Part shown: positions 23,880 to 35,510 of the stretch, in pieces | How the letters are laid out: each line of letters starts with the position of its first letter | Position numbering within the stretch: position 1 is the stretch's first letter | Assembly: GCF_014852585.1 (NCBI RefSeq) | Contig: NZ_JACVBX010000018.1 | Span: 24,548 to 88,547, forward strand | DNA from: Pseudomonas sp. PDM18 | GTDB taxonomy: Bacteria; Pseudomonadota; Gammaproteobacteria; Pseudomonadales; Pseudomonadaceae | Length of the DNA stretch: 64,000 bases | Direction: 5' to 3' | Position numbers and translations under genes: made by a program | The notes under the pieces: generated by a model | Told to the model about the DNA's origin: nothing | Database searches by the model: none | What the model saw: the letters and a program-made list of their open reading frames with translations, nothing else

Positions 23880-24929
23880 ATGCCGCATTTTCCTCGCCCG
23901 ACGTTTCTCGCCCTAAGCCTGTGCCTCGGCCTTGCACCACTGGGCGCCAGTCAGGCCGAAGACGCCAAGCCCGCTGCCGAAAAGCCGGCCGCTGCGCCGG
24001 TAGTGCGCCCGGCCGTGAGCGAGCGCAGCCAGGACGAAGCCAGCGGCCTGGTACGCCAGTTGCCCGAAAGCGAACGCCAGGAACTCAAGGCCGGCGATGA
24101 AACCTTCCTGGCTCTGTGGCTGCCGGCCAATGCTGCCGACGCCTCGGGCGCAGTGATCCTGATTCCCGGAGATGGCGAAAGCGCCGACTGGCCGGTGGCG
24201 ATCGGCCCGCTGCGGCGCAAATTGCCCGATGCCGGTTGGCAAACCCTGGCCGTCACCCTGCCCGATCCGCAAAGCACCGCGCCGATCCCACGGCCGAAGG
24301 AATCGCCGGACAAAGCCAGCGCCGACACCGATGCCACGGCCACCGACAGCGCCAGCAAACCCGAAGTGAAGGGCAGCGAAGGCAGCGCGACACCGACACC
24401 GGAAAGCACCGGCGAAGCCGGCAGCGCCGAGCCGGCCCAGGCCAGCGCCGAAGCCCCGCCGCCGCCCGCCGACCCGGTGGAACTGCGCAAGGCCCACGCA
24501 GAGCGGGTACTGGCGCGCATCCAGTCGGCCGTCGAACTGGCCCAGCAACACAACCCGAAAACCATCGTCCTGCTCGGCCACGGCACTGGCGCCTACTGGG
24601 CGACCCGCTACCTGGGCGAACGCACGCCCGCCGAAATCAAGAACCTGCTGCTGGTGGCGCCGGAGATGCCGCGCGACTTCAAGCCGTCGCTGGACGAGAC
24701 CGTGCCGCTGCTGAACCTCGCCACCGGCGACTTCTATTACAAGGACAAGGCGGCTGACGTGACGGCCGCCAAGCTGCGCCTGCAGGCAAGCAAGCGGCAG
24801 AAGGCGCCGAACTACGTGCAGATCGGCATGAACGCCCTGCCTGCCGACCTGGGCACCGAGCAGGAACAGCTCTACCGGCGCATCCGCGGCTGGCTGTCGA
24901 TGCACCTTGAACCGATCGAGCAGCCCTGA
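23880..24929 (+). CDS. DUF3530 family periplasmic protein, alpha/beta-hydrolase-like
   Basis: A 349-residue exported protein (signal peptide 1-26, MPHFPRPTFLALSLCLGLAP and on). Residues 55-130 and 200-345 have alpha/beta-hydrolase features (VILIPGDGESADWP, TIVLLGHGTGAYWATRYLGE), separated by a long Ala/Pro/Glu/Ser linker of about 70 residues. In the nucleophile elbow G-x-S-x-G the serine position is glycine (GHGTG), so classical hydrolase activity is unlikely. PA0599 occupies this place in PAO1. Function unknown; possibly a binding or envelope protein. Confidence 0.85.
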   Translation: MPHFPRPTFLALSLCLGLAPLGASQAEDAKPAAEKPAAAPVVRPAVSERSQDEASGLVRQLPESERQELKAGDETFLALWLPANAADASGAVILIPGDGESADWPVAIGPLRRKLPDAGWQTLAVTLPDPQSTAPIPRPKESPDKASADTDATATDSASKPEVKGSEGSATPTPESTGEAGSAEPAQASAEAPPPPADPVELRKAHAERVLARIQSAVELAQQHNPKTIVLLGHGTGAYWATRYLGERTPAEIKNLLLVAPEMPRDFKPSLDETVPLLNLATGDFYYKDKAADVTAAKLRLQASKRQKAPNYVQIGMNALPADLGTEQEQLYRRIRGWLSMHLEPIEQP

Positions 24930-24941
24930 GGGCCGCCCGAT

Positions 24942-25706
24942 TCAGCGAAAACCGCGACGCTGTCGCACCAGCAGGTAGGCGTCCTGGATCTCGCGGGTCC
25001 GGTTGGTCGCCGCAGCGATCCGCTCGGGGCTTGCGCCCATGCCTTCGAGCTTGTCCGGGTGGTTCTGACTGATCAGCTTGCGGTAGGCACGCTTGATCTC
25101 CTCCGGCTCGCTCTCCAGCGTCACGCCCAACAATCGCAGCGCTGCGGTGTAGGACTCGCGCGGCGTGGCCGGAGGCTTCGGCGGCTCGGCGCCCGCCGAC
25201 AGCGCCAGCACCCTGGAACGGGAAAGCCCCAGCGAGTCACCCCACTGCAGCAGCAGGTTCTTCTGCGCAGCGTTCGGCGCTCCACCTGCCCAGGCCATGC
25301 GCCAGCAGGCCTGGATCAACCCCTCGGCCGTGGCCTCCTGACCGTGACGCTGGCGCAGACCGGTGTCCAGCAACTCGCCGCCGAGCTTGCCGCGACCAAA
25401 GGCATCGATGGCCTGGCGACGAGCCTTGTCATCCAGTTGCAGACGCTGCATTTCAGCCCGCGCCTGCTGGATATGCGCATCGATCACACGCCCGCGGCTC
25501 TTGGCCAGCCGGCCAAGCAGCAGGAAGAGCAACTCCTGGTCGCCAACCCGCGGCCCACCGCGCAACTGATCGAACAGCCCCGTCCAGGTGCGTTGCTTCA
25601 GGCGCCGGTCGAGGACCTGGCCCAGCAAAGCGCCGAGCATGGCGCCCGGAATGCTCGCCAATGCCCAGCCGGCGATGACGCCTACCAAGGTGCCCGGCCA
25701 GAACAC
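24942..25706 (-). CDS. DjlA/TerB-type membrane-anchored J-domain protein
   Basis: A 254-residue protein read from a GTG with GGAGGG seven bases upstream. It has an N-terminal glycine-rich membrane segment (about residues 4-30, GTLVGVIAGWALASIPGAML), a TerB-like helical domain (about 50-165) and a C-terminal J domain (about 190-250) with the HPD motif in SQNHPDKLEG. This is the layout of DjlA, a co-chaperone for DnaK at the inner membrane. Its start lies two bases past the murU stop, so it is likely cotranscribed with amgK-murU. PA0598-like. Confidence 0.85.
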   Translation of the reverse strand: MFWPGTLVGVIAGWALASIPGAMLGALLGQVLDRRLKQRTWTGLFDQLRGGPRVGDQELLFLLLGRLAKSRGRVIDAHIQQARAEMQRLQLDDKARRQAIDAFGRGKLGGELLDTGLRQRHGQEATAEGLIQACWRMAWAGGAPNAAQKNLLLQWGDSLGLSRSRVLALSAGAEPPKPPATPRESYTAALRLLGVTLESEPEEIKRAYRKLISQNHPDKLEGMGASPERIAAATNRTREIQDAYLLVRQRRGFR

Positions 25707-25707
25707 C

Positions 25708-27401
<1,694 letters not shown>

Positions 27402-27530
27402 TTCTATGGGTTCTCCACGGCGCTAGCCGTTGCGCGGGTCATGCTTTATTATCCAGCATCTTTTTGAGCCCATCGAGAGGCGTGCGGTCCGCTTTGGGCC
27501 GATGGCTCGCAGGAAGCCCGGATTAACAAG

Positions 27531-30299
27531 ATGGCAGTGAATTTCCCCGTGTTCCGTAGAAAATTCCCCTTACTGGTGACCGGTGGCCTGCTGGCTATGC
27601 AGCCGCTCGCCTCTGTGACCGCGGCACCCGGCGAGCAGTTCGCCTGCCAGCCTTCCGCGTCCGGCGCCTGGGACTGTTCCTCGCAGAACAGCGCCAGCAG
27701 CGTACCGCGCCCACAGCACGGCGCGAGCTCGGTCAGCGCCGGCGGCACCGCCGCCGCCAGCAGCTCGAAGTCCTCGGGCAGCTCGAGCAGCGCCGTCGAA
27801 GAGCCGAAACAACTGGTCACCGAGTCCGGCGGCCGCGGTCTGAAATCGCGAAGCAGCGACTACAGCCACCTCGACTGGATCCCACGCGACAAGCTCACCG
27901 CCGCCCAGCAGGCGGAAATGGGCCCGTATTGCGGCGGCGAGTATGTCGAACCGATCCGTCCAGGCATGAACGACAAGACGCCGAACGACGAGGCTCCGAC
28001 CTACGTTTCGGCGAAAGTGTCGCGCTACGAGCAGGAAAAGCAGATCGCCACCCTCGCGGGTAACGTGGTCCTGCGCCAGGGCAGCATGCAGGTGGAGGCC
28101 GACGAGGCCAACCTGCACCAGGCCGAGAACCGCGGCGAGCTGGTCGGTAACGTCAAGCTGCGCGACAACGGCGCCCTGATCGTCGGCGACCACGCCGAAC
28201 TGCAACTGGACAACGGCGCGGCGAAGATCGACAACGCCGAGTACGTCATGCACCAGGCGCAGATCCGCGGCAGCGCGCTGTACGCCAAGCGCCAGGAAGA
28301 CGCGATCATCCAGCTCAAGGACGGCACCTACACCCGCTGCGAACCCAGCAGCAACGCCTGGGTCCTCAAGGGCAACAACATCAAGCTGAACCCGGCCACC
28401 GGCTTCGGCACCGCGACCAACGCGACCCTGCGGGTGAAGGACATTCCAGTCTTCTACACCCCGTACATCTATTTCCCGATCGACAACCGTCGTCAGTCCG
28501 GCTTCCTGGCGCCGTCCTTCGCGAGCTCGACCGACACCGGCTTCACGCTGACCACGCCGTACTACTTCAACCTGGCGCCCAACTACGACGCCACGTTGTA
28601 CCCGCACTACATGGTCAAGCGCGGCCTGCTGATGGAAGGTGAGTTCCGCTACCTGACCCACAGCAGCGAGGGGCAGGTCACCGCTGCCTACCTGAACGAC
28701 AAAAACGACGACCGCAAGGACTTCCCGCAGTACACTGACACCCGTTGGCTGTACGGCTGGAAAAACGTCAGCGGGCTCGACTCGCGTGTCCTGGCGCAGG
28801 TGGACTACACCCGCATCAGCGACCCGTACTACTTCCAGGACCTGGATACCTCGCTGGGTATCGGTTCGCCGACCTACGTCAACCAGCAGGGCATCCTGAC
28901 CTATCGTGGCGACAGCTATACCGCCAAACTGAACGCACAGTCCTACCAGCTGGCGACCGTGACTGACGTCACCCCGTACGATCGCCTGCCGCAGCTCACA
29001 CTGGATGGCAAGCTGCCATTCAACCCGGGCGGATTGAACTTCACCTACAGCACCGAGGCCGTGCGCTTCGATCGCGATCTGGATGACGGCTTCTACCGTC
29101 TCAACGAAAGCGATCCGACGCTCTATGCACGCCCAGATACCTACCTGCGTGGCCTGGCTCGCGCTACCGGCGATCGTTTCCACGCTGAACCGGGCATCAG
29201 CTTGCCGATGAATCGCAGCTGGGGCTTCCTGACGCCAACTGTCAAGGCCATGTACACCAAGTACGACCTCGACCTGGACAGCCAGGGCAAGGCCACTCTG
29301 CCGAGCTACATCAACTACGACAGCAGCCCGGATCGCTCGCTGGGCCTGGCCAAGCTGGACAGCGGCCTGTACTTCGACCGCGACACCACCTTCGCTGGCA
29401 CCAAGTTCCGCCAGACCCTGGAACCGCGCGCGATGTACTTGTACGTGCCGTACAAGGACCAGGACAACCTGCCGACCTTCGATACCGGCGAATTCACCTT
29501 CAGCTATGACTCGCTGTGGCGTGAAAACCGCTTCACCGGACGCGACCGCATCGGCGATGCCAACCAGCTATCCCTCGGCGTGGGCTCTCGCTTCATCGAG
29601 GACGACGGCTTCGAGCGCGCCTACATCGCCGCCGGCCAGATCTACTACTTCAGCGACCGCCGCGTACAGCTGCCAGGCTTGACCGAAGACGACCTGCGCG
29701 CCAGCGGAGCGAAGAATCCGGACGCCGATACCTGGCGCTCGCCCTACGCGCTCACCGGCATCTACCGCTTCGACCATGACTGGTACGCCAGCTCCGACTT
29801 CAACTGGAACCCGAACACGCACCACACCGACAACGGCAACCTGATGTTCCACTATCAGCCCGAAGCCGATCCTCGCAAGGTGCTGAACGCCGGCTACCGC
29901 TACCGTGCGGACAGCAAGCGTTTCAACCCGAGCACGGGACAGTTCGAATACGGCAGCGACGAGTACAAGATCGAACAGCATGACCTCTCGTTCATCTGGC
30001 CGGTCCTGCCACAGTGGGCCGCCATCGGCCGCTGGCAGTTCGACTACAACCAGAGCCGTACGCTGGAAGCCTTCGGTGGCTTCGAGTACGACAGCTGCTG
30101 CTGGAAGCTGCGCCTGATCAATCGCTACTGGGTCGACTACGACGACGAGCAATTCGTGACCTCGACGTCCAAGGCCGACCGCGGTGTATTCCTTCAAATC
30201 ATCTTGAAAGGCCTTGGCGGCGTGGTTGGCAACCAGGTGGAAGGCTTCCTCGACCAAGGTATCCAGGGTTATCGTCAACGTGAAGACAATGCTATGTAA
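27531..30299 (+). CDS. lptD: LPS assembly outer-membrane protein LptD
   Basis: A 922-residue protein: signal peptide (1-32), a Pseudomonas-type N-terminal extension rich in Ser/Ala (about 45-90), the OstA/LptA-like domain (about 165-290, [20 protein letters not shown] and on), then a 26-strand barrel to the C-terminus. With LptE it inserts lipopolysaccharide into the outer leaflet. Cysteine pairs (C39 and C49 near the start, CC in SCCWKLR near the end) fit the disulfide-linked family. Its stop overlaps the start of surA by 20 bases if surA uses GTG. Confidence 0.97.
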   Translation: MAVNFPVFRRKFPLLVTGGLLAMQPLASVTAAPGEQFACQPSASGAWDCSSQNSASSVPRPQHGASSVSAGGTAAASSSKSSGSSSSAVEEPKQLVTESGGRGLKSRSSDYSHLDWIPRDKLTAAQQAEMGPYCGGEYVEPIRPGMNDKTPNDEAPTYVSAKVSRYEQEKQIATLAGNVVLRQGSMQVEADEANLHQAENRGELVGNVKLRDNGALIVGDHAELQLDNGAAKIDNAEYVMHQAQIRGSALYAKRQEDAIIQLKDGTYTRCEPSSNAWVLKGNNIKLNPATGFGTATNATLRVKDIPVFYTPYIYFPIDNRRQSGFLAPSFASSTDTGFTLTTPYYFNLAPNYDATLYPHYMVKRGLLMEGEFRYLTHSSEGQVTAAYLNDKNDDRKDFPQYTDTRWLYGWKNVSGLDSRVLAQVDYTRISDPYYFQDLDTSLGIGSPTYVNQQGILTYRGDSYTAKLNAQSYQLATVTDVTPYDRLPQLTLDGKLPFNPGGLNFTYSTEAVRFDRDLDDGFYRLNESDPTLYARPDTYLRGLARATGDRFHAEPGISLPMNRSWGFLTPTVKAMYTKYDLDLDSQGKATLPSYINYDSSPDRSLGLAKLDSGLYFDRDTTFAGTKFRQTLEPRAMYLYVPYKDQDNLPTFDTGEFTFSYDSLWRENRFTGRDRIGDANQLSLGVGSRFIEDDGFERAYIAAGQIYYFSDRRVQLPGLTEDDLRASGAKNPDADTWRSPYALTGIYRFDHDWYASSDFNWNPNTHHTDNGNLMFHYQPEADPRKVLNAGYRYRADSKRFNPSTGQFEYGSDEYKIEQHDLSFIWPVLPQWAAIGRWQFDYNQSRTLEAFGGFEYDSCCWKLRLINRYWVDYDDEQFVTSTSKADRGVFLQIILKGLGGVVGNQVEGFLDQGIQGYRQREDNAM

Positions 30300-31572
30300 G
30301 GCCCTGCGCCCGCTGATGCTGGGCGCGCTGTTGGCAAGTTCCGTCGTGCACGCCGAAGTGGTTCCGCTGGACCGTGTGGTCGCCATCGTCGACAACGACG
30401 TGGTGATGCAGAGCCAGCTGGACCAGCGCCTGCGCGAAGTCCGTGCAACCATTCAGAAGCGCGGTGCGCCGCTGCCCCCCGAGCACGTGCTGACCCAGCA
30501 GGTGCTCGAGCGTCTGATCATCGAGAACATCCAGCTGCAGATCGGCGACCGCTCCGGCGTTCGCATCACCGACGAAGAGCTGAACCAGGCCATGGGCACC
30601 ATTGCCCAGCGCAACAACATGAGCCTGGATCAGTTCCGCGCCGCCCTCTCGCACGATGGTCTGTCCTACGACGAGGCTCGCGAGCAGGTGCGCCGCGAGA
30701 TGATCATCAGCCGTGTGCGCCAGCGTCGTGTGGCCGAGCGCATCCAGGTCAGCGAGCAGGAAGTGCAGAACTTCCTGTCTTCCGACCTCGGCAAGATCCA
30801 GCTCTCCGAAGAGTACCGCCTGGCCAACATCCTGATCCCGGTACCCGACAGCGCCTCGCCGGAAACCGTTCAGGCGGCGGCTCGTCAAGCTCAGGAAATG
30901 TACCAGCAGCTCAAGCAGGGTGCCGACTTCGGCCAACTGGCGGTTTCCCGCTCGGCCGGCGACAACGCCTTGGAAGGCGGCGAGATCGGCTGGCGCAAGG
31001 CTGCCCAACTGCCCTCCCCGTTCGACAGCATGGTCGGCAGCCTGGCCGTGGGCGACGTGACCGAGCCGGTTCGAACTCCGGGCGGCTTCATCATCATCAA
31101 GCTGGAAGAAAAGCGTGGTGGCAGCAAGATGCTGCGTGACGAAGTCCACGTCCGCCACATCCTGCTCAAGCCCAGCGAGATCCGCAGCGAAGAAGAGACC
31201 CAGCGTCTGGCCGAGAAGCTCTACGAGCGCATCCAGGCTGGCGAGAGCTTCGCCGATCTGGCGAAGAAGTTCTCCGAAGACCCGGGCTCCAAACTCAACG
31301 GCGGCGATCTCAACTGGGTCGACCCTGAATCCCTGGTACCGGAATTCCGCGAGGTGATGAACAACGCACCGCAAGGCCAGGTCACCAAGCCGTTCCGCTC
31401 CCCGTTCGGCTGGCACGTGCTGGAAGTCCTTGGCCGTCGCGCCACCGACAGCAGCGACAAGTTCCGCGAGCAACAAGCCGCCCAGACCCTCCGCGCACGC
31501 AAGTACGACGAGGAACTGCAGGCCTGGCTGCGCCAGATCCGCGACGAAGCCTACGTCGAGATCAAGCAGTAA
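30280..31572 (+). CDS. surA: Periplasmic chaperone and prolyl isomerase SurA
   Basis: A 430-residue chaperone for outer-membrane proteins, including LptD. I choose a GTG start ([20 protein letters not shown]), because it gives the length I recall for P. aeruginosa SurA; an ATG three codons later is possible. After the signal peptide (cleaved at VHA) come the N-terminal SurA domain ([20 protein letters not shown]), a first parvulin domain (about 175-275) and a second with [16 protein letters not shown] (about 285-385). Coupled to lptD and followed by a terminator. Confidence 0.96.
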   Translation: MKTMLCKALRPLMLGALLASSVVHAEVVPLDRVVAIVDNDVVMQSQLDQRLREVRATIQKRGAPLPPEHVLTQQVLERLIIENIQLQIGDRSGVRITDEELNQAMGTIAQRNNMSLDQFRAALSHDGLSYDEAREQVRREMIISRVRQRRVAERIQVSEQEVQNFLSSDLGKIQLSEEYRLANILIPVPDSASPETVQAAARQAQEMYQQLKQGADFGQLAVSRSAGDNALEGGEIGWRKAAQLPSPFDSMVGSLAVGDVTEPVRTPGGFIIIKLEEKRGGSKMLRDEVHVRHILLKPSEIRSEEETQRLAEKLYERIQAGESFADLAKKFSEDPGSKLNGGDLNWVDPESLVPEFREVMNNAPQGQVTKPFRSPFGWHVLEVLGRRATDSSDKFREQQAAQTLRARKYDEELQAWLRQIRDEAYVEIKQ

Positions 31573-31591
31573 GCAGCGCGAGTCGCTCAAT

Positions 31592-31623
31592 AAAGAAACC
31601 CGGCCCTGGCCGGGTTTCTTTTT
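31592..31623 (+). terminator. Terminator after surA
   Basis: AAAGAAACCCGG, CCCTGG, CCGGGTTTCTTTTT: a strong stem with a T-rich tail 20 bases after the surA stop, before pdxA. Confidence 0.93.
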
Positions 31624-31703
31624 GCCAGTCGAACGCTTCGAAGAACCAGGGCTTCGTCGTACAGTAGGTCTATCCGTTGCAATTCCCGATTCGAGAGCCC
31701 CTG

Positions 31704-32705
31704 ATGAGCACTTCCCACCTGTTCGCCCTCACGCCCGGCGAGCCCGCCGGCATCGGCCCCGACCTCTGCCTGCTATTGGCCCGCGAAGCGCAACCGCACC
31801 CCCTGGTCGCCGTCGCCAGCTGTGAACTGCTGACCCAGCGCGCCGCCCTGCTGGGGCTGAACGTCACCCTGCAGGAAGTCGGCCCTGGCCAGTGGCCAGG
31901 CGCCGCCGCCCCGGCCGGCACTCTGTATATCTGGGATACACCACTGGCCGCCCCGGTCGAACCCGGCAAGCTGAACCAGGCCAACGCCGCCTACGTTCTG
32001 GAGACCCTGACCCGCGCCGGCCAGGGTTGCCTGGACGGTCATTTCGCCGGAATGATCACCGCGCCGGTGCACAAGGGCGTGATCAACGAAGCCGGCATCG
32101 CTTTCTCCGGTCACACCGAATTCCTCGCCGACCTCACCCACACCGCCCAGGTGGTGATGATGCTTGCCACCCGCGGCCTGCGTGTCGCGCTGGTGACCAC
32201 TCACCTGCCGCTGCGGCAGATCGCCGACGCCATCACCGCAGATCGCCTGGAACGCGTGACCCGCATCCTCCATGCCGACCTGCGCGACAAGTTCGGCCTG
32301 GCCAACCCGCGCATCCTGGTCTGCGGTTTGAACCCCCACGCCGGCGAAGGCGGCCACCTCGGCCATGAAGAGATCGACGTGATCGAACCGACCCTGGAAC
32401 GCCTGCGCACCGAGGGCATGCAGCTGATCGGCCCGCTGCCGGCCGACACGCTGTTCACCCCCAAGCACCTGGAGCACTGCGACGCCGTGCTGGCGATGTA
32501 CCACGACCAAGGCCTTCCGGTGCTCAAGTACAAGGGCTTCGGCGCGGCGGTGAACGTGACGCTGGGCCTGCCGATCATCCGCACCTCGGTGGACCACGGC
32601 ACCGCGCTGGATCTGGCCGGTACCGGCCGGATCGACAGCGGCAGCCTGCAGGTCGCCCTGGAAACGGCCTACCAGATGGCCGAAGCCGGCGCTGGCGCGC
32701 GCTGA
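31704..32705 (+). CDS. pdxA: 4-hydroxythreonine-4-phosphate dehydrogenase
   Basis: A 333-residue enzyme of vitamin B6 synthesis that oxidises 4-phosphohydroxy-L-threonine. Motifs: [15 protein letters not shown] at the start, [53 protein letters not shown] and [20 protein letters not shown], which carry the metal-binding histidines. The start MSTSHLFAL is chosen over an upstream ATG on family length. Promoter must lie in 31624-31703. Confidence 0.96.
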   Translation: MSTSHLFALTPGEPAGIGPDLCLLLAREAQPHPLVAVASCELLTQRAALLGLNVTLQEVGPGQWPGAAAPAGTLYIWDTPLAAPVEPGKLNQANAAYVLETLTRAGQGCLDGHFAGMITAPVHKGVINEAGIAFSGHTEFLADLTHTAQVVMMLATRGLRVALVTTHLPLRQIADAITADRLERVTRILHADLRDKFGLANPRILVCGLNPHAGEGGHLGHEEIDVIEPTLERLRTEGMQLIGPLPADTLFTPKHLEHCDAVLAMYHDQGLPVLKYKGFGAAVNVTLGLPIIRTSVDHGTALDLAGTGRIDSGSLQVALETAYQMAEAGAGAR

Positions 32706-32821
32706 TCCCAGGCACTCCGTTCGGCCAGCGTTTCGTGCTGACCGCGCCGGGCTGGTAAACTGACGGTTTTTCCGCCTCCAGCCGGCCGCCGCAAGCGCCC
32801 GGCTGCTCTCCGGAGCCTTCG

Positions 32822-33649
32822 ATGTCCGAACTCTTCCAGCACCGCGCCCGTAAACGCTTTGGGCAGAACTTCCTGCATGACGCCGGGGTGATTCACAAGA
32901 TCCTGCGCGCCATCGCCGCCAAGGAAGGCCAGCACCTGCTGGAAATCGGCCCAGGCCAGGGCGCCCTCACCGAGGGCCTGGTGGACAGCGGCGCGAAGCT
33001 CGATGTGATCGAGCTGGACCTCGACCTGATCCCGCAACTGAAATGGCGCTTCGGCTTGAAGCCCAACTTCAGCCTGCACCAGGGCGACGCCATGAAGTTC
33101 GACTTCTCCAGCCTGATCGCCTCTCCCGAGGACAAGCTGCGCGTCGTCGGCAACCTGCCCTACAACATCTCCACCCCGCTGATCTTCCACCTCCTGGACC
33201 ATGCCTCGCTGATCCAGGACATGCACTTCATGCTGCAGAAGGAAGTGGTGGAGCGCCTGGCCGCCGAGCCGGGCAACGGCGACTGGGGTCGCCTGTCGAT
33301 CATGGTGCAGTACTTTTGCCGCGTGGATTACCTGTTCACCGTCGGCCCCGGCGCGTTCAACCCGCCGCCCAAGGTCGAGTCGGCCATCGTCCGCCTGGTG
33401 CCCTACGCCGAACCTCCGCACCCGGCCAAGGATCACCGCGTGCTGGAACGCATCGTCCGCGAGGCCTTCAACCAGCGCCGCAAGACCCTGCGCAACACCC
33501 TGCGCACGCTGATGAGCGTCGAGGACATCGAAGCCGCCGGCGTCGACCCGACCCTGCGCCCCGAGCAGTTGAGCGTCGCCGACTTCGTCAGCCTGGCTAA
33601 CCGTTACAGCGAAACCAACCCGGAAGCCGAGCAAGGACCGACCGCATGA
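32822..33649 (+). CDS. rsmA: 16S rRNA dimethyladenosine transferase
   Basis: A 275-residue methyltransferase (KsgA) that dimethylates two adenines near the 3' end of 16S rRNA. Motifs: [21 protein letters not shown] motif [14 protein letters not shown], catalytic [18 protein letters not shown] and C-terminal [17 protein letters not shown] precedes the start. Overlaps apaG by ATGA. Confidence 0.97.
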   Translation: MSELFQHRARKRFGQNFLHDAGVIHKILRAIAAKEGQHLLEIGPGQGALTEGLVDSGAKLDVIELDLDLIPQLKWRFGLKPNFSLHQGDAMKFDFSSLIASPEDKLRVVGNLPYNISTPLIFHLLDHASLIQDMHFMLQKEVVERLAAEPGNGDWGRLSIMVQYFCRVDYLFTVGPGAFNPPPKVESAIVRLVPYAEPPHPAKDHRVLERIVREAFNQRRKTLRNTLRTLMSVEDIEAAGVDPTLRPEQLSVADFVSLANRYSETNPEAEQGPTA

Positions 33650-34026
33650 GCGACCCCCGCTACCAGGTCAGCGTCAGCGTCACCACCCGCCACCTGCCCG
33701 AGCAATCCCAGCCGGAGCAGCAGCGCTACGTGTTCGCCTACACCGTGACCATCCACAACCACGGCGAGCTGGCCGCCAAGCTGCTGACCCGCCACTGGAT
33801 CATCACCGACGGCGACGGCCACGTGCAGGAAGTGCGCGGCGCCGGCGTGGTAGGCGAGAAGCCGCTGATCGAGCCGGGCGCCAGCCACACCTATACCAGC
33901 GGCACCGTGATGGCGACCAAGGTCGGCAGCATGCATGGCAGCTACCAGATGGTCGCCACCGACGGGCACCACTTCGACGCCGAGATCCCCGCGTTCCGCC
34001 TCGCCGTACCGGGGGCGCTGCACTGA
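33646..34026 (+). CDS. apaG: ApaG (DUF525) protein
   Basis: A 126-residue protein with a fibronectin-III-like fold; [20 protein letters not shown] and [20 protein letters not shown] with MHGSYQM are the conserved stretches. Its biochemical role is unsettled, though it is nearly always beside apaH. Coupled by overlaps to rsmA (ATGA) and apaH (one base, TGATG). Confidence 0.96.
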   Translation: MSDPRYQVSVSVTTRHLPEQSQPEQQRYVFAYTVTIHNHGELAAKLLTRHWIITDGDGHVQEVRGAGVVGEKPLIEPGASHTYTSGTVMATKVGSMHGSYQMVATDGHHFDAEIPAFRLAVPGALH

Positions 34027-34850
34027 TGGCCATCTACGCCGTCGGCGATCTGCAGGGCTGCCTGGAACCGCTCAAGTGCCTGCTGGAGCAGGTGAAATTC
34101 GACCCGGCCCAGGACAAGCTGTGGCTGGTGGGCGACCTGGTCAACCGCGGCCCTGCCTCGCTGGAAACCCTGCGCTTCCTTTATGGCATGCGCGATTCGC
34201 TGGTCTGCGTGCTCGGCAACCACGACCTGCACCTGGTCGCCGTCGCTTACAACGCCGAACGCCTGAAGAAGAACGACACCCTGCGCGAGATCGTTGAAGC
34301 GCCGGACTGCGCACAGCTGATCGAATGGCTGAGGCAGATGCCACTGGTCCACCACGACGCCCAGCGCGACATCACCCTGGTGCACGCGGGCATCCCGCCG
34401 CAGTGGGACATCGACAAGGCCCTGCAACGCGCCGCCGAGGTCGAGAAGGCCTTGCGCGATGACACGCAGTTGCCGATGTTCCTCGATGGCATGTACGGAA
34501 ACGAGCCGGCCAAGTGGGACAAGAAGCTCACCGGCATCGCGCGCCTGCGGGTGATCACCAACTACTTCACGCGTATGCGTTTCTGCACGCCCGACGGCAA
34601 ACTCGACCTGAAATCCAAGGAAGGCCTGGACACCGCGCCTCCCGGCTACGCCCCCTGGTTCAGCTATGCCGAGCGCAAGGCCGCCGGGCGCAAGATCATC
34701 TTCGGCCACTGGGCCGCGCTGGAAGGCCAGTGCGACGTCCCGGGCCTGTTCGCCCTCGACACCGGCTGTGTATGGGGCGGCAGCATGACGCTGATGAACG
34801 TCGATACCCTCGAGCGCATCCACTGCAGCTGCGCCGATAAACCAGAATGA
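34026..34850 (+). CDS. apaH: Diadenosine tetraphosphatase ApaH
   Basis: A 274-residue metallophosphatase that cleaves Ap4A into two ADP and also removes Np4 RNA caps in E. coli. Metal-binding motifs: [37 protein letters not shown], and histidines in [11 protein letters not shown] and FGHWAALEG. Start overlaps apaG. Last of the coupled rsmA-apaG-apaH set. Confidence 0.97.
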   Translation: MAIYAVGDLQGCLEPLKCLLEQVKFDPAQDKLWLVGDLVNRGPASLETLRFLYGMRDSLVCVLGNHDLHLVAVAYNAERLKKNDTLREIVEAPDCAQLIEWLRQMPLVHHDAQRDITLVHAGIPPQWDIDKALQRAAEVEKALRDDTQLPMFLDGMYGNEPAKWDKKLTGIARLRVITNYFTRMRFCTPDGKLDLKSKEGLDTAPPGYAPWFSYAERKAAGRKIIFGHWAALEGQCDVPGLFALDTGCVWGGSMTLMNVDTLERIHCSCADKPE

Positions 34851-34892
34851 TTGCAGCGCAGCCACAGGCTGCGCGCCTTGCGAGGTAACCCC

Positions 34893-35222
34893 ATGAGCGA
34901 CTTCAAACGCATCGCCCCCGACCAGGCCCAGCAACTGCGCGAGAGCGGGGCGCAGGTCGTCGACATTCGCGACCCGCAGAGCTACGCGACAGGCCATATC
35001 AGCGGCTCGCGGCACATCGACAACTACTCGGTGGCCGACTTCATCCGCGAGGCGGACATGGACGCGCCGCTGGTCGTAGTCTGCTATCACGGCAACTCCA
35101 GCCAGAGCGCGGCGGCTTATTTCGTCCAGCAGGGCTTCTCCGAGGTCTACAGCCTCGATGGTGGCTTCGAACTGTGGCGCAGCGTCTATCCCGCGGATAC
35201 CAGCGCCGGCGGCTCTGACTGA
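34893..35222 (+). CDS. glpE: Thiosulfate sulfurtransferase GlpE
   Basis: A 109-residue single-domain rhodanese. The active-site cysteine is in [15 protein letters not shown], and [20 protein letters not shown] is the CH2A-type motif. It moves a sulfane sulfur from thiosulfate to acceptors. The start [13 protein letters not shown] follows CGAGGTAACC. 42 bases after apaH. Confidence 0.95.
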   Translation: MSDFKRIAPDQAQQLRESGAQVVDIRDPQSYATGHISGSRHIDNYSVADFIREADMDAPLVVVCYHGNSSQSAAAYFVQQGFSEVYSLDGGFELWRSVYPADTSAGGSD

Positions 35223-35223
35223 A

Positions 35224-35255
35224 AGCCCCTACGAAAGGGGCGGATTAGCCCCTTC
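35224..35255. other. Two mutually exclusive hairpins after glpE
   Basis: GCCCCT at 35225-35230 can pair with AGGGGC at 35236-35241, and GAAAGGGGC at 35233-35241 can instead pair with GCCCCTTC at 35248-35255. No T run follows on the plus strand, so it is a poor terminator. It lies 256 or more bases before prkA and may shape the mRNA end of glpE. Confidence 0.35.
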
Positions 35256-35510
35256 AAAAAATCTGTAACTTCTCGCTCTTTCGTCCTTTACACACTGAAG
35301 AACGAACTATCCTTTCCCTCAGGCCATCCAAAAAAGGGAGAGCCGGCACACCGGCTTCCGGTTAATCGGCAGTGACCATTGGGGGCGGATCAGGGCAGTG
35401 GCCAGGTTCCGTTGGAGTTCTGGGGGATTCTCGCCGGCAGCGCTGGCAGCCCGACCGCACCCGCACAGACCGATCCGGCGCCGGCTCCATGCATCGAGCG
35501 AGGAGACGTC

